Below are positions 46,131 to 56,363 of a stretch of DNA of 64,000 bases, piece after piece; the stretch's first letter is position 1; every line of letters begins with the position of its first letter. The notes under the pieces are model-generated. The model did not search any database. It was not told the DNA's origin and was given only the letters and a program-made list of their open reading frames with translations. The position numbers and the translations under genes are program-made. The DNA comes from Clostridium thermobutyricum DSM 4928 (lineage in GTDB: Bacteria > Bacillota > Clostridia > Clostridiales > Clostridiaceae): positions 62,001 to 126,000 of the forward strand of contig NZ_LTAY01000070.1 of NCBI RefSeq assembly GCF_002050515.1, read 5' to 3'.

Positions 46131-47477
46131 ATGAGTAGAATATTCGGAACGGATGGAGTTAGAGGAATAGCAAACTCTGAACTTACAGCTCAGCTTGCAT
46201 ATAATTTAGGTAGAGCAGGAGCTTATGTATTAACAGAAGGAGCTCACAAGCCAAAGATAATAGTAGGAAAAGATACAAGAATATCAGGAGATATGCTTGA
46301 ATCAGCATTAGTAGCAGGTATTTTATCTGTAGGAGCTGAAGCAATAATTTTAGGAGTTATTCCAACACCAGCAGTAGCTCATTTAGCTAGAGAATATGGA
46401 GCAGATGCAGGAGTAATGATTTCAGCATCACATAATCCAGTAGAATATAACGGAATAAAATTCTTTAATGGAAATGGATATAAATTATCAGATGAATTAG
46501 AAGATCAAATTCAAAGTGTAATAGAAGGTGGATTCAAAGGAGTGCCAAGTCCTGTAGGTTCACAAATAGGAAGAAAAAGAATAGAAGCTTCAGCTTTAGA
46601 AGATTATATAGAATTTGCTAAAAATACTACACCTTTTAAATTAGAAGGATTAAAAATTGCATTAGATTGTGCAAATGGTGCAGCATATGCGGCAGCAGTT
46701 CAAGCTTTTAGAGATTTAGGAGCAGAAGTATTTGTAATAAATGATAATCCAGATGGAACTAATATAAATGAAAAGTGTGGTTCAACACATCCAGAAGAAC
46801 TTATGGACTATGTTGTAAGAAAAGGATGTGATATTGGATTTGCTTTTGATGGAGATGCAGATAGATGTTTAGCAGTTGATAATAAAGGAAATCTTGTTAA
46901 TGGAGATTTTATATTAGCTATTTGTGCAAAACATTTAAAAGAAATTGGAAGATTAAAAGATGACACTTTAGTAGTTACAGTTATGAGTAACTTAGGATTA
47001 GATATAGCATGTAAGAATCTTGGAATAAATGTTATAAAAACTAAAGTTGGAGACAGATATGTTCTTGAAGAAATGGTTAAAGAGAAATACTCTTTAGGTG
47101 GAGAGCAATCAGGACATATAATATTCTTAGAAAATAATACAACTGGAGATGGATTAGTAACAGCTCTTCAAGTTGCATCAGTTGTTAAGAAAAGTGGTAA
47201 GACACTAAATGAACTTTGCTCAATTATGAAAGAGCTTCCACAAGTTTTAGTTAATGCAACAGTTCCAAATGATAAAAAGAATATATACTTAATAGATGAA
47301 GAAATAAAATCAGAGATAGAAAGAATGGAAAGATTAATGGATGGAAAAGGAAGAGTTCTTATAAGACCTTCTGGTACAGAACCATTAGTTAGAGTTATGC
47401 TTGAAGGCGAAAACCAAGAAGAAATAGATAAACTTGCGCATAATTTAGCAAATATGATATTAGAAAAATGTAAATAA
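46131..47477 (+). CDS. glmM: Phosphoglucosamine mutase
   Basis: Converts glucosamine 6-phosphate to glucosamine 1-phosphate for peptidoglycan precursors. 448 residues. The start [16 protein letters not shown], the phospho-Ser in [18 protein letters not shown], the metal loop [12 protein letters not shown], the sugar loop GGEQSGH and the phosphate-binding [12 protein letters not shown] are all present. In many Firmicutes it follows cdaA-cdaR; here five genes separate them. No glmS-type ribozyme sequence was seen upstream. Confidence 0.96.
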   Translation: MSRIFGTDGVRGIANSELTAQLAYNLGRAGAYVLTEGAHKPKIIVGKDTRISGDMLESALVAGILSVGAEAIILGVIPTPAVAHLAREYGADAGVMISASHNPVEYNGIKFFNGNGYKLSDELEDQIQSVIEGGFKGVPSPVGSQIGRKRIEASALEDYIEFAKNTTPFKLEGLKIALDCANGAAYAAAVQAFRDLGAEVFVINDNPDGTNINEKCGSTHPEELMDYVVRKGCDIGFAFDGDADRCLAVDNKGNLVNGDFILAICAKHLKEIGRLKDDTLVVTVMSNLGLDIACKNLGINVIKTKVGDRYVLEEMVKEKYSLGGEQSGHIIFLENNTTGDGLVTALQVASVVKKSGKTLNELCSIMKELPQVLVNATVPNDKKNIYLIDEEIKSEIERMERLMDGKGRVLIRPSGTEPLVRVMLEGENQEEIDKLAHNLANMILEKCK

Positions 47478-47495
47478 AAAATTTTAAAATAATAG

Positions 47496-47555
47496 CCTAC
47501 TTAAAGTATAGTATAAATTAGATTATATTATAGAATCTTTAAGTAGGTTTTTATT
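47496..47555 (+). terminator. Rho-independent terminator after glmM
   Basis: CCTACTTAAAG (47496-47506) pairs with CTTTAAGTAGG (47537-47547), with a partly paired A+T-rich middle and a T-run. Confidence 0.85.
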
Positions 47556-47991
47556 TTTTTATAAATTATTAGTAAAGGTTTTCTTTAAAGTATAAATAGT
47601 AAATAAATATAAAAGTAAGACATCTACAATTCAAATAATACAAAAAATGTTAATAAAAATAAGGAAACAAAACATAAAAGTGCAAGAAAATTTGCATATT
47701 TTATTAAAAATCTTGCAAAAAGATATATTTTAAGTCCATAAATATAGAATTAGATTTAAAAAATATGAATATAATTATTTAATCCTTGCAAAAATTATGT
47801 TAAAAGTTGTTTGGAAATAAGAGTAAATAAATTCAATAAAATGTAATAAATAAAATATGGAAAAGTAATTTATTATATATATAATTTTAATAAATAGAAA
47901 TTTTAATATTAAAGTAAGAAACAGATTAAAAGTTAAGTAAAGTTATTATGAAAATTTAGGACAAGTCATTAGAGATTTGGAGGATTAAAAT
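47556..47991. other. Long A+T-rich region upstream of kdp with TTGCA motifs
   Basis: About 435 bp without a gene. TGCAAGAAAATTTGCA (47681-47696) is an inverted repeat. CTTGCAAAAA recurs near 47712 and CCTTGCAAAAA near 47783, so four copies of TTGCA/TGCAA lie within about 110 bp. They could be operator sites for kdp. No c-di-AMP (ydaO) riboswitch motif was found, although potassium genes often carry one. Confidence 0.45.
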
Positions 47992-48069
47992 ATGATTATA
48001 TTAGGTATTATCATTATATTGATATTTGGATATTTGTTTTATGCATTGTTTAATCCAGATAAATTTTAA
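47992..48069 (+). CDS. kdpF: K+-transporting ATPase small subunit KdpF
   Basis: A 25-residue single-helix peptide starting MIILGIIIILIFGYLFYAL and ending NPDKF, the usual KdpF pattern (helix followed by a short Pro-containing tail). It stabilises the KdpABC complex. TTGGAGG (47978-47984) precedes ATG, and kdpA follows 18 bases downstream. Confidence 0.88.
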   Translation: MIILGIIIILIFGYLFYALFNPDKF

Positions 48070-48087
48070 CTTTAGGAGGAGAATACA

Positions 48088-49773
48088 TTGGTTGGAGTAC
48101 AATTAATTTTATTTTTAATTGTCTTTTTAATTATTATAGCTATAGTTGGAAAGTATATTTCTAATATAATAAATTTTAGAGATTATAAAACTAGTGCGTT
48201 ATTTGATAAGATAGACAATTGTATATATAGAATATGTGGTATTAGTCGAGATGAAATGTCCTTTAAGGAATATGTTAAAGCATTATTAATAAGTAATTTT
48301 TTTATGTTCCTACTAGGATTTATAATTTTAAAAATTCAAGGGTTAATACCTATATTTAATTCTGCAAGACATGCTAAAAACTTTAGTTTTACATTAGCTT
48401 TCAATACTGCTGCATCTTTTGTAACTAATACAGACTTGCAACATTATGCCGGAGCAAGTGCAGTATCAAACTTTACTCAAATGTTAGTAATAACATTTTT
48501 AATGTTCACTTCAGCAGCAACAGGATGTGCTATAGCTTCTGGATTTATCAGAACTGTTGCTGGTAAAGAGAAATCATTAGGAAATTTTTATGTTGATTTT
48601 ACTAGATTTTTAACAAGAGTATTAATTCCTTTTTCAGTAGTCATAGGAATTATATTAATTTTCTTTGGAGTTCCAGAAAGTCTTAAAGGAATAATAACAG
48701 TTAAGACTTTAAATGGTGGATTCCAAAACTTAATGTTAGGACCAATAGCATCTTTAGAAGCTATTAAGCATTTAGGAACAAATGGAGGAGGATTCTTTGC
48801 AGCAAACTCTGCACATCCATTTGCAAATCCAACATTAATAACAAATTATATAGAAATGATGTCAATGACAATATTACCAGGAGCCTTTGTAGTTGCTTTT
48901 GGAGATACAGTAAAAAATAAAAAACAAAGTATAGTAATTATAATAGCTTTACTTATTTTAGTTGCAGTTTCTTTCTTCATTATGTATCATTCAATCTCAA
49001 AAGGAAATGTAAGTTTAGAAAAACTTGGGTTATCTAAAGCTTTTAGTGGTTCAGAAGGTCAAGAATTAAGATTTGGTCATTTAGGGACAAGTTTATTCAG
49101 TACAATAACCACTACATTTACAACTGGTAGTACAAATGTAGCTTTAAATGCAATGAATCCAATGTTTATATTTGCAACTTTATGGGGAATGATGCTTAAT
49201 ACATTATTTGGAGGAACTGGTGTAGGATTCTTAAATATAATAATGTACGTATTATTAACTGTATTTATCTGTGGTCTTATGGTTGGAAGAACTCCAGAGT
49301 TTTATGGTAAGAAAGTTGAAGCAAAAGAAATTAAACTTATAGCAGTATCAATATTAATACATCCAATATTAATATTATTTTCTACAGTTATTGCGCTTCT
49401 TGGAGGATTTGCTGCTCACAGTGGAATTCATGGAGGTTTCCATGGATTTACTCAAATACTTTATGAATTCACAAGTGCAAGTGCAAATAATGGTTCATTA
49501 ATGGGAGGATATATTAACAATGATACATTCTTCAATATGTTAACAGGATTTATAATGTTAATTGGAAGATATGCACCTATAATACTTCTTTTAGCTGTAG
49601 GAGTTTCTTTAGCTAATAAGAAAGCAGTGCCTAAGACTGTTGGTACATTTAGAACAGATAATGTAATATTTGGAGTAATGTTAATAGTTATTATATTAGT
49701 TATTGGAGCATTAACATTCCTTCCTGTGTTAGGACTTGGACCTATAACAGAACATCTAAGATTCTTAGCTTAG
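48088..49773 (+). CDS. kdpA: K+-transporting ATPase subunit A (potassium channel subunit)
   Basis: Selectivity-filter subunit of the high-affinity potassium pump KdpFABC. 561 residues with about ten membrane helices. Conserved filter-type segments include [50 protein letters not shown] and [13 protein letters not shown]. The start is TTG 48088, seven bases after AGGAGGA. The kdpB ribosome site lies directly after its stop. Confidence 0.96.
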   Translation: MVGVQLILFLIVFLIIIAIVGKYISNIINFRDYKTSALFDKIDNCIYRICGISRDEMSFKEYVKALLISNFFMFLLGFIILKIQGLIPIFNSARHAKNFSFTLAFNTAASFVTNTDLQHYAGASAVSNFTQMLVITFLMFTSAATGCAIASGFIRTVAGKEKSLGNFYVDFTRFLTRVLIPFSVVIGIILIFFGVPESLKGIITVKTLNGGFQNLMLGPIASLEAIKHLGTNGGGFFAANSAHPFANPTLITNYIEMMSMTILPGAFVVAFGDTVKNKKQSIVIIIALLILVAVSFFIMYHSISKGNVSLEKLGLSKAFSGSEGQELRFGHLGTSLFSTITTTFTTGSTNVALNAMNPMFIFATLWGMMLNTLFGGTGVGFLNIIMYVLLTVFICGLMVGRTPEFYGKKVEAKEIKLIAVSILIHPILILFSTVIALLGGFAAHSGIHGGFHGFTQILYEFTSASANNGSLMGGYINNDTFFNMLTGFIMLIGRYAPIILLLAVGVSLANKKAVPKTVGTFRTDNVIFGVMLIVIILVIGALTFLPVLGLGPITEHLRFLA

Positions 49774-49786
49774 CGAGGTGAATATT

Positions 49787-51856
49787 GTGAGTGAAAAAGA
49801 ACAAGATAAAAAGAAATTTTTAAATAAAGAAATAGTAGGAAAAGCTTTTAAGGATTCTTTTAAAAAGCTAAGCCCAAAGAATATGATTAAAAATCCTATA
49901 ATGTTTTTAGTTGAAATAGGTTGTGTGATAGTATTCATATTAGCCATATTCCCAAACCTATTTGGGCATACTACAGGAACTGGTGATGTTAGAGTATATA
50001 ATCTAATAGTTGCTATAATATTATTTATAACAATTCTTTTTGCAAACTTTGCAGAAGCTATTGCAGAAGGAAGAGGGAAAGCTCAAGCTAGTACATTAAA
50101 ACAAACAAAACAAAATACAAAAGCAAAATTACTAGATGAAGCAGGAAATATTACAATTGTAAATGCAGATGAATTAAAAAAAGGTGATATTATCTTAATA
50201 GAATCAGGAGACTTAGTTCCAAATGATGGTGAAGTTATAGAAGGTATAGCATCTGTTGATGAAAGTGCTATTACAGGAGAATCAGCACCAGTAGTTAAGG
50301 AATCAGGTGGAGACTTTGCATCAGTTACAGGTGGAACTAGAGTAGTTTCAGACTGGATAAAAGTTGAGATAACAGTAACACCAGGAGAATCTTTCCTAGA
50401 TAAAATGATTAAGCTTGTTGAAGGAGCTGAAAGAAAGAAAACTCCAAATGAAATAGCACTTAGTACACTTTTATTATCATTAACAATAATATTCTTAGTA
50501 GTTGTGGTTACTCTTTATCCTTTAGCAGGATATTTAAATGTTAAACTTTCTATAGCGACATTAGTTGCATTATTAGTTTGTTTAATACCAACAACAATTG
50601 GTGGATTATTATCAGCAATTGGTATAGCAGGTATGGATAGAGTTACTAGATTTAATATGATAGCTATGTCAGGTAAAGCAGTTGAATCTTGTGGTGATGT
50701 AGATGTTATGATATTAGATAAAACAGGAACAATAACTTTTGGTAATAGATTAGCAGCTGACTTTTTACCAGTTGGTGATGTTTCTAAAGAAGATTTAATA
50801 AAGCAAGCTCTTTTAACTTCTCTTTTAGATACAACTCCAGAAGGAAAATCAGTAGTTGATTTAGCAGAAAAGTTAGGAATAACTGATAGCATAGATAATT
50901 ATAAAGATGCGCAATTTATAGAATTCCAAGCTCAAACAAAAATGAGTGGTATGGATTTAAAAGATGGGACAAGAGTTAGAAAAGGTGCTAGTGCTGCTGT
51001 AAAAGATTTTGTTAAAAATCTAGGTGGAGTAATTCCTAGTGATTTAGATGAAAAAGTAGAGCAAGTTTCAAAATATGGTGGAACTCCATTGACAGTTTGT
51101 GTTGAAAATAAAATTTATGGAGTTATATATTTAAAAGATACAGTTAAACCAGGGTTAGTTGAAAGATTTGCTAGACTAAGAGAAATGGGAATAAAAACTG
51201 TAATGTGTACTGGCGATAATCCATTAACTGCTGAAACAATAGCTAAAGAAGCTGGAGTTGATGACTTTGTAGCAGAATGTAAACCAGAAGATAAAATAGC
51301 AGTTATTAAAAAAGAACAAGAACAAGGAAAAATAGTAGCAATGACAGGAGATGGAACAAATGATGCTCCAGCTCTTGCACAAGCAGATGTTGGTATTGCA
51401 ATGAATACTGGTACAACTTCAGCTAAAGAAGCTGCAAATATGGTAGATCTTGATTCAAATCCAACTAAAATTCTTGAGGTAGTTGAAATTGGTAAGCAAC
51501 TTTTAATTACAAGAGGGGCGTTAACAACATTTAGTATAGCAAATGATATTGCAAAATACTTTGCAGTAATACCAGCTATTTTTATAACAGCAATTCCTCA
51601 AATGAAAGTTTTAAATGTAATGCATCTATATTCACCTGCATCAGCAATATTATCAGCATTAATATTCAATGCTATAATAATACCAATTCTTATACCAGTT
51701 GCTATGAAAGGTGTAAAATATAGACCAATGAAAGCTGAATTATTATTACTTAGAAATGTTTTAATATTTGGTGTAGGTGGAGTAATAACTCCTTTTATAG
51801 GAATTAAAATAATAGATATGTTAATAACTCCACTTTGTAGAATGTTAGGAATGTAG
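49787..51856 (+). CDS. kdpB: K+-transporting P-type ATPase subunit B
   Basis: Catalytic subunit of KdpFABC. 689 residues. The phosphorylation Asp is in [14 protein letters not shown], the actuator-domain motif in AITGESAPV, the nucleotide region in TKMSGMDL, and the hinge motif in [22 protein letters not shown] 49787 lies five bases after GAGGTGA; GTG 49778 is within that site. kdpC follows ten bases after the stop. Confidence 0.96.
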   Translation: MSEKEQDKKKFLNKEIVGKAFKDSFKKLSPKNMIKNPIMFLVEIGCVIVFILAIFPNLFGHTTGTGDVRVYNLIVAIILFITILFANFAEAIAEGRGKAQASTLKQTKQNTKAKLLDEAGNITIVNADELKKGDIILIESGDLVPNDGEVIEGIASVDESAITGESAPVVKESGGDFASVTGGTRVVSDWIKVEITVTPGESFLDKMIKLVEGAERKKTPNEIALSTLLLSLTIIFLVVVVTLYPLAGYLNVKLSIATLVALLVCLIPTTIGGLLSAIGIAGMDRVTRFNMIAMSGKAVESCGDVDVMILDKTGTITFGNRLAADFLPVGDVSKEDLIKQALLTSLLDTTPEGKSVVDLAEKLGITDSIDNYKDAQFIEFQAQTKMSGMDLKDGTRVRKGASAAVKDFVKNLGGVIPSDLDEKVEQVSKYGGTPLTVCVENKIYGVIYLKDTVKPGLVERFARLREMGIKTVMCTGDNPLTAETIAKEAGVDDFVAECKPEDKIAVIKKEQEQGKIVAMTGDGTNDAPALAQADVGIAMNTGTTSAKEAANMVDLDSNPTKILEVVEIGKQLLITRGALTTFSIANDIAKYFAVIPAIFITAIPQMKVLNVMHLYSPASAILSALIFNAIIIPILIPVAMKGVKYRPMKAELLLLRNVLIFGVGGVITPFIGIKIIDMLITPLCRMLGM

Positions 51857-51866
51857 GAGGAAGAAT

Positions 51867-52463
51867 ATGAAACACATAAAAATAGGAATAAAAATAACAA
51901 TATTCTTTGCAATTGTTTGTGGAATCATATATCCTCTAGTTTTAACAGGGATAGGTCAAGTTGCAGCAAACAAACAAGCAAATGGAAGTTTAATATATGT
52001 AGATGGAAAGCCAATTGGTTCAAAATATATAGGACAAAGTTTTAATAATGATCCAAAATATTTCCATGGTAGACCATCAAGTATAAATTATAATATGACT
52101 TTAGAGAAAACAGATAATGTTCCTAAATCAGGTGGAGCAGTATTAGCACCAAATTCTAAGAAATTACAAGAGCAAGTAAAAGAAGAAATTAAGCAATTCT
52201 TAAAACAAAATCCAGGAGTTCAAGCTAAAGATTTACCAGCAGAATTATTTACAGATTCAGCTTCAGGATTAGATCCAGATATATCTCTTAGAGGTGCTGA
52301 AGTTCAAATTGATAGAGTAGCTAAAAATACAGGAATAAGTAAAGATAAACTAAATCAATTTATAAAAGAAAGTGAAATTAGTGATTCGCCAAGTGGAACA
52401 ACTTTGGTAAATGTATTAGAACTTAATTTAAATGTTGCTAAAGAAGCAAAATTAATAAAATAA
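51867..52463 (+). CDS. kdpC: K+-transporting ATPase subunit C
   Basis: Single-helix accessory subunit that aids ATP binding and assembly. 198 residues. The N-terminal membrane helix (TIFFAIVCGIIYPLVLTGIGQ) is followed by an extracytoplasmic domain with GSKYIGQSFNNDPKYFHGRPS and SASGLDPDISLRGAEVQI, both family hallmarks. A short terminator-like hairpin separates it from the KdpD-like gene, so that gene may be expressed at a lower level. Confidence 0.95.
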   Translation: MKHIKIGIKITIFFAIVCGIIYPLVLTGIGQVAANKQANGSLIYVDGKPIGSKYIGQSFNNDPKYFHGRPSSINYNMTLEKTDNVPKSGGAVLAPNSKKLQEQVKEEIKQFLKQNPGVQAKDLPAELFTDSASGLDPDISLRGAEVQIDRVAKNTGISKDKLNQFIKESEISDSPSGTTLVNVLELNLNVAKEAKLIK

Positions 52464-52466
52464 TAG

Positions 52467-52492
52467 AAAGCAGTCTTATGGCTGCTTTTTTT
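52467..52492 (+). terminator. Short hairpin with T-run between kdpC and the KdpD-like gene
   Basis: AAAGCAG and CTGCTTT arms around an 8-nt loop, followed by a run of T. Probably a partial terminator, as the next gene begins 15 bases on. Confidence 0.7.
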
Positions 52493-52506
52493 ATGGAGGT
52501 TAGAAT

Positions 52507-53664
52507 ATGGATAGTAAGTGTACTGATTTTAGAATAGAAACCTTTCATAGAGATAGAGAAAACAAAAAAGAAGGAAAAGGAATATTTAAAATATATTTAG
52601 GATATTCACCAGGAGTAGGAAAAACATATAGAATGCTTCAAGAAGGAAATAAGATGCTTGAAGATGGTGAAGATATAGTTATAGGATATGTTGAAGATCA
52701 TGATAGGTTAGAAACTAGACAACAAATTGGAAAATTAGAAATAATAGAAAGAACAAAGACAAAATATCGAGGAATAAATCTTGAAGAGATGAGTGTGTTA
52801 AATATTCTTAAAAGAAATCCTAATTGGGTTATTGTAGATGAACTTGCACATACAAATATACCAGCTTCAAAGAATAAAAAAAGATATGAAGATGTTTTAG
52901 AACTTTTAGATAATGGAATAAACATTTTAACTACAGTTAATATTCAACATATAGAAAGTTTAAATGATATGGTTTCTGAAATAACAGGAATAAAAGTTAG
53001 AGAAACTATACCAGATAGAATGCTTCAAATAGCTGATGATATTATGGTTATTGACCTTCCACCAGAAAGTCTTATAACTAGACTTAAAAGTGGAAAAATA
53101 TATAAAAAAGAAAATATACAAAGGTCTCTTGAAAACTTCTTTGTAAAAAGTAATCTTATTGCATTAAGAGAATTAGCATTAAGAGAGGCAGCAAATGAAA
53201 TTGATGATGATTTAACTATATTAAAAAGAAATAGAGAATTTAAAAATCATATAAGAATAAATGAAAAAGTTTTAGTTTGTGTAAGTTCTAATCCACAAAG
53301 TTCAAGGCTTATAAGACATGCATACAGAGTTGCTAGAAGGTATAAGTGCAATCTTTATGTTTTAATAGTAGATTGTACAAATGTTGTAGCAAAAAGAGAA
53401 TATAAAGAAATGGATAAAGTATTAGAGGGGCATAAAAAACTTGCAAAAGCATTAGATGCAATAATTGTAGAGAAACAAAGTAAATCTGTTTCAAAAGCTA
53501 TTGTTGATTTTGCTAATGAAGAAGGTATAACACAAATAATATTAGGGCATAGTAATAGAAGTAAAATTCAAACTTTATTTAGAGGTTCTACAATAAATAA
53601 AGTTTTAAGTGAAGCTCCTAATGTTGAAGTAAGAGTAATACCATATGTTCAAATACAAGATTAA
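52507..53664 (+). CDS. Kinase-less KdpD: N-terminal KdpD domain plus USP domain only
   Basis: 385 residues, against roughly 900 for full KdpD. The N-terminal KdpD domain (about 15-225) has a Walker A-like YSPGVGKTYRML, VIVDELAHTNIPASKN and NIQHIESLNDMV. A universal-stress-type domain (about 255-385) follows: KVLVCVSSNPQSSRLIRHAY and IILGHSNRSKIQTLF. It ends there, at a terminator. The membrane helices, GAF and histidine-kinase parts are absent, and no kdpE is present. KdpD USP domains bind c-di-AMP in Staphylococcus, so it may be a c-di-AMP or nucleotide sensor acting on Kdp. Confidence 0.9.
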   Translation: MDSKCTDFRIETFHRDRENKKEGKGIFKIYLGYSPGVGKTYRMLQEGNKMLEDGEDIVIGYVEDHDRLETRQQIGKLEIIERTKTKYRGINLEEMSVLNILKRNPNWVIVDELAHTNIPASKNKKRYEDVLELLDNGINILTTVNIQHIESLNDMVSEITGIKVRETIPDRMLQIADDIMVIDLPPESLITRLKSGKIYKKENIQRSLENFFVKSNLIALRELALREAANEIDDDLTILKRNREFKNHIRINEKVLVCVSSNPQSSRLIRHAYRVARRYKCNLYVLIVDCTNVVAKREYKEMDKVLEGHKKLAKALDAIIVEKQSKSVSKAIVDFANEEGITQIILGHSNRSKIQTLFRGSTINKVLSEAPNVEVRVIPYVQIQD

Positions 53665-53690
53665 AAAATAGGCTTAGTGCCTATTTTTTA
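53663..53690 (+). terminator. Rho-independent terminator after the KdpD-like gene
   Basis: AAAATAGGC (53665-53673) pairs with GCCTATTTT (53679-53687) in a run of T. Confidence 0.9.
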
Positions 53691-53826
53691 TTTTTATTAT
53701 AAAAATAAAGTAAGAAAATTTTATCGTTAAAAATAAGCTAATTTATGAAAAAAAATCGAAGAAGCTTTTGAAAGTATTTTTTTAAAAGAACAAAAATTTA
53801 GATTTGTAAAAAAATAATGGGAAAAA

Positions 53827-53855
53827 TTTACAAGTAAAATTGTGAGTAGTAGAAT
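53827..53855 (+). promoter_or_regulatory. ilv-leu operon promoter
   Basis: TTTACA (53827-53832), a 17-bp spacer and TAGAAT (53850-53855). This would give a leader of about 125 nt before ilvN. Confidence 0.65.
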
Positions 53856-53884
53856 TTTAAAAAAGATTAGATAAGCAAATTATT

Positions 53885-53945
53885 AAGTGACCAAAAAGAT
53901 ATTAATGACCACTTTTATGATTAGATCAGTGAAAGTGGTTTTTTT
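53885..53945 (+). promoter_or_regulatory. Candidate attenuator in the ilv-leu leader
   Basis: ACCACTTT (53908-53915) pairs with AAAGTGGT (53932-53939), with an inner TGAT/ATCA stem and then seven T: an intrinsic terminator ahead of ilvN. An upstream AAGTG (53885-53889) could instead pair with CACTT (53910-53914), undoing the terminator. No T-box motif and no branched-chain-rich leader peptide were found, so the signal is unknown. Confidence 0.6.
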
Positions 53946-53985
53946 ATATATAATAAGCAGATAATGACATAAGGGGGGCAAATTT

Positions 53986-54498
53986 ATGAATAGACATGTA
54001 CTATCTTTATTAGTAAAAAATTCGTCAGGAGTTTTAAGTAGAGTAGTAGGTCTCTTTTCTAGGAGAGGATACAATATTGATAGTCTTTCAGTAGGTAAAA
54101 CAGAAAATCCAGATATATCAAGGATGACTATTTGCCTCAACGGAGACGATGATATATTAGAGCAATGTGAAAAGCAAATAACTAAATTACAAGAGGTAAT
54201 AAGTGTAGAAAATTTAAAACCAGAGCAATCTGTTTATAGAGAGTTAGTATTAATAAAAGTTAATGCTACAGATGAGAATAGAGGAAAAATAAATGAAATA
54301 GTCAAAATTTTTAGAAGCAAAATAATAGATGTTTCAAAAGATACTTTAACTATTGAGTTAACAGGAGATGAAAGCAAAATAGAAGCTTTAATGAAACTTT
54401 TAAGTGAATATGGTATTGAAGAGTTAGTTAGAACAGGTTTAACTGCATTAGAAAGAGGAGATACAACAATAATTAAAAGAAATAATTTGAGAATTTGA
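53986..54498 (+). CDS. ilvN: Acetolactate synthase small (regulatory) subunit
   Basis: Binds valine and regulates the IlvB catalytic subunit. 170 residues, the longer IlvH-like form. The N-terminal ACT domain begins HVLSLLVKNSSGVLSRVVGLF with RRGYNIDSLSVGKTE. A second domain with RELVLIKVNATDENRGKINEI follows. It is the first gene of the branched-chain operon, unusual in being five genes upstream of ilvB. The ribosome site AGGGGGG precedes ATG. Confidence 0.94.
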   Translation: MNRHVLSLLVKNSSGVLSRVVGLFSRRGYNIDSLSVGKTENPDISRMTICLNGDDDILEQCEKQITKLQEVISVENLKPEQSVYRELVLIKVNATDENRGKINEIVKIFRSKIIDVSKDTLTIELTGDESKIEALMKLLSEYGIEELVRTGLTALERGDTTIIKRNNLRI

Positions 54499-54520
54499 TA
54501 GTTAAAAGGGGATAGAGAGA

Positions 54521-55780
54521 ATGGGGATGACAATGACACAAAAAATTCTAGCAAAGCATGCTGGATTAGATTTTGTAAGAGAAGGACAACTTATAGAAGT
54601 TAATTTAGATTTAGTTTTAGGAAATGATATAACTACACCAGTTGCAATAAATGAATTTAATAAATTTGGAATTGATAAAGTTTTTGATAAAGAAAAAATA
54701 GCTATAGTTCCGGACCATTTTACTCCTAATAAAGATATAAAAGCAGCAGAACAATGTAAGTTTACTAGACAGTTTGTGTTAAGTAAAAATATAAAAAATT
54801 ATTTTGAAATAGGACAAATGGGGATAGAGCATTGTTTGATTCCTGAAAAAGGATTAGCAGTTGCAGGTGATGTAATTATAGGAGCTGATTCTCATACATG
54901 TACTTATGGTGCATTAGGAGCATTTTCTACAGGAGTTGGCTCAACTGATATGGCAGCTGGAATGGCCACAGGAAAGTGTTGGTTTAAAGTTCCTAAAGCA
55001 ATAAAATTTATATTAAAAAATAAACCAAGTAAATGGGCATCAGGAAAAGATATAATACTTCACATTATTGGAAAGATAGGAGTTGATGGAGCACTTTATA
55101 AATCAATGGAATTTGTAGGTGATGGGATAAAAAATCTTTCAATGGATGATAGATTTACTATGGCAAATATGGCTATTGAGGCTGGAGGTAAAAATGGAAT
55201 ATTTCCAGTAGATGAAAAAACAATAGAATATTTAAAAGAACATACCAATAGAGAATGGATAAATTATGAAGCTGATAAAGATGCTTTTTATGAAGAAGAA
55301 TATGAAATAGATTTAAGCAAAATAAGACCTACAGTAGCTTTTCCACATTTACCTGATAATACGAGAACTATTGATGAGGTTGGGGATATAGAAATAGATC
55401 AAGTTGTAATTGGTTCTTGTACAAATGGAAGAATATCAGATCTTAGAGCAGCAAGAGATATATTAAAAGGACATAAAGTACATGAAAGAGTTAGATGTAT
55501 TGTATTTCCTGGAACTCAAAAAATTTATTTACAAGCTATAGAAGAGGGAATAGTCACAGATTTAATAGAAGCAGGAGCGGTATTTTCTACACCAACTTGT
55601 GGTCCATGCTTAGGTGGACATATGGGGATTTTAGCAAAAGAGGAAAGAGCTATTTCTACTACTAATAGAAACTTTGTTGGAAGAATGGGACATGTTGAAT
55701 CAGAAGTATATTTAGCAAGTCCAGCAGTTGCAGCAGCATCAGCAATAAAAGGGAAAATATATAATCCAGAACTAATTTAG
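54521..55780 (+). CDS. leuC: 3-Isopropylmalate dehydratase large subunit
   Basis: [4Fe-4S] isomerase of leucine synthesis (2- to 3-isopropylmalate). 419 residues, the shorter archaeal/clostridial type. Starts [15 protein letters not shown]. The active-site patterns [21 protein letters not shown] and [18 protein letters not shown] and the cluster pair in [13 protein letters not shown] are visible. ATG 54521 with AAAGGGG (54505-54511) upstream matches the family N-terminus. leuD follows 11 bases downstream. Confidence 0.96.
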   Translation: MGMTMTQKILAKHAGLDFVREGQLIEVNLDLVLGNDITTPVAINEFNKFGIDKVFDKEKIAIVPDHFTPNKDIKAAEQCKFTRQFVLSKNIKNYFEIGQMGIEHCLIPEKGLAVAGDVIIGADSHTCTYGALGAFSTGVGSTDMAAGMATGKCWFKVPKAIKFILKNKPSKWASGKDIILHIIGKIGVDGALYKSMEFVGDGIKNLSMDDRFTMANMAIEAGGKNGIFPVDEKTIEYLKEHTNREWINYEADKDAFYEEEYEIDLSKIRPTVAFPHLPDNTRTIDEVGDIEIDQVVIGSCTNGRISDLRAARDILKGHKVHERVRCIVFPGTQKIYLQAIEEGIVTDLIEAGAVFSTPTCGPCLGGHMGILAKEERAISTTNRNFVGRMGHVESEVYLASPAVAAASAIKGKIYNPELI

Positions 55781-55791
55781 GAGGGAATAAA

Positions 55792-56283
55792 GTGAAAGCA
55801 AAAGGTAAAGTTTTTAAGTATGGTGATAATGTTGATACTGATGTTATTATTCCAGCAAGATATTTAAATACATCAAATCATAAAGAACTAGCAAGTCATT
55901 GTATGGAAGATTTAGATAAAGAATTTATAAATAAGGTTAGAGATGGTGATATTATTGTTGCAAATAAAAACTTTGGGTGTGGATCTTCTAGAGAGCATGC
56001 GCCTATAGCTATTAAAGCTACAGGAGTAAGCTGTGTTATAGCTTCAACTTTTGCAAGAATATTTTATAGAAATTCTATAAATATAGGATTACCAATTCTA
56101 GAATGTGATGAAGCAGCTAAAAAAATAGAATCAGGGAATGAAATTGAAGTAGATTTTAGTAATGGAATAATAAAAAATTTAACTAAAAATGAAGAGTATA
56201 AAAGTGAGGCTTTCCCAGAATTTATGCAAGAAATAATTAATAGCAATGGGCTAATAGGATATATAAAGAAACAAAAGAAATAA
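55792..56283 (+). CDS. leuD: 3-Isopropylmalate dehydratase small subunit
   Basis: Swivelling-domain partner of LeuC. 163 residues from GTG 55792 behind AGGAGGG. Seen: [40 protein letters not shown] and [18 protein letters not shown], all standard for the short LeuD class. Located between leuC and leuB. Confidence 0.96.
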   Translation: MKAKGKVFKYGDNVDTDVIIPARYLNTSNHKELASHCMEDLDKEFINKVRDGDIIVANKNFGCGSSREHAPIAIKATGVSCVIASTFARIFYRNSINIGLPILECDEAAKKIESGNEIEVDFSNGIIKNLTKNEEYKSEAFPEFMQEIINSNGLIGYIKKQKK

Positions 56284-56363
56284 TAATGTAAAGTTGATAA
56301 GACTAGACTTATACAAGATTATAGTGAGAAATTATAATATTTCAATTATTGGGGGGAATAAAT

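Noticed and set aside
47556-47991. c-di-AMP riboswitch before kdp
   Set aside because: None of the G-rich conserved segments of the ydaO class are present in this A+T-rich stretch.
53736-53762. Leader peptide for the ilv operon
   Set aside because: The short frame (MKKNRRSF) lies upstream of the predicted promoter and has no Ile, Leu or Val codons.
53691-53985. T-box riboswitch before the ilv-leu operon
   Set aside because: The conserved AGGGTGGNACCGCG antiterminator sequence is absent.
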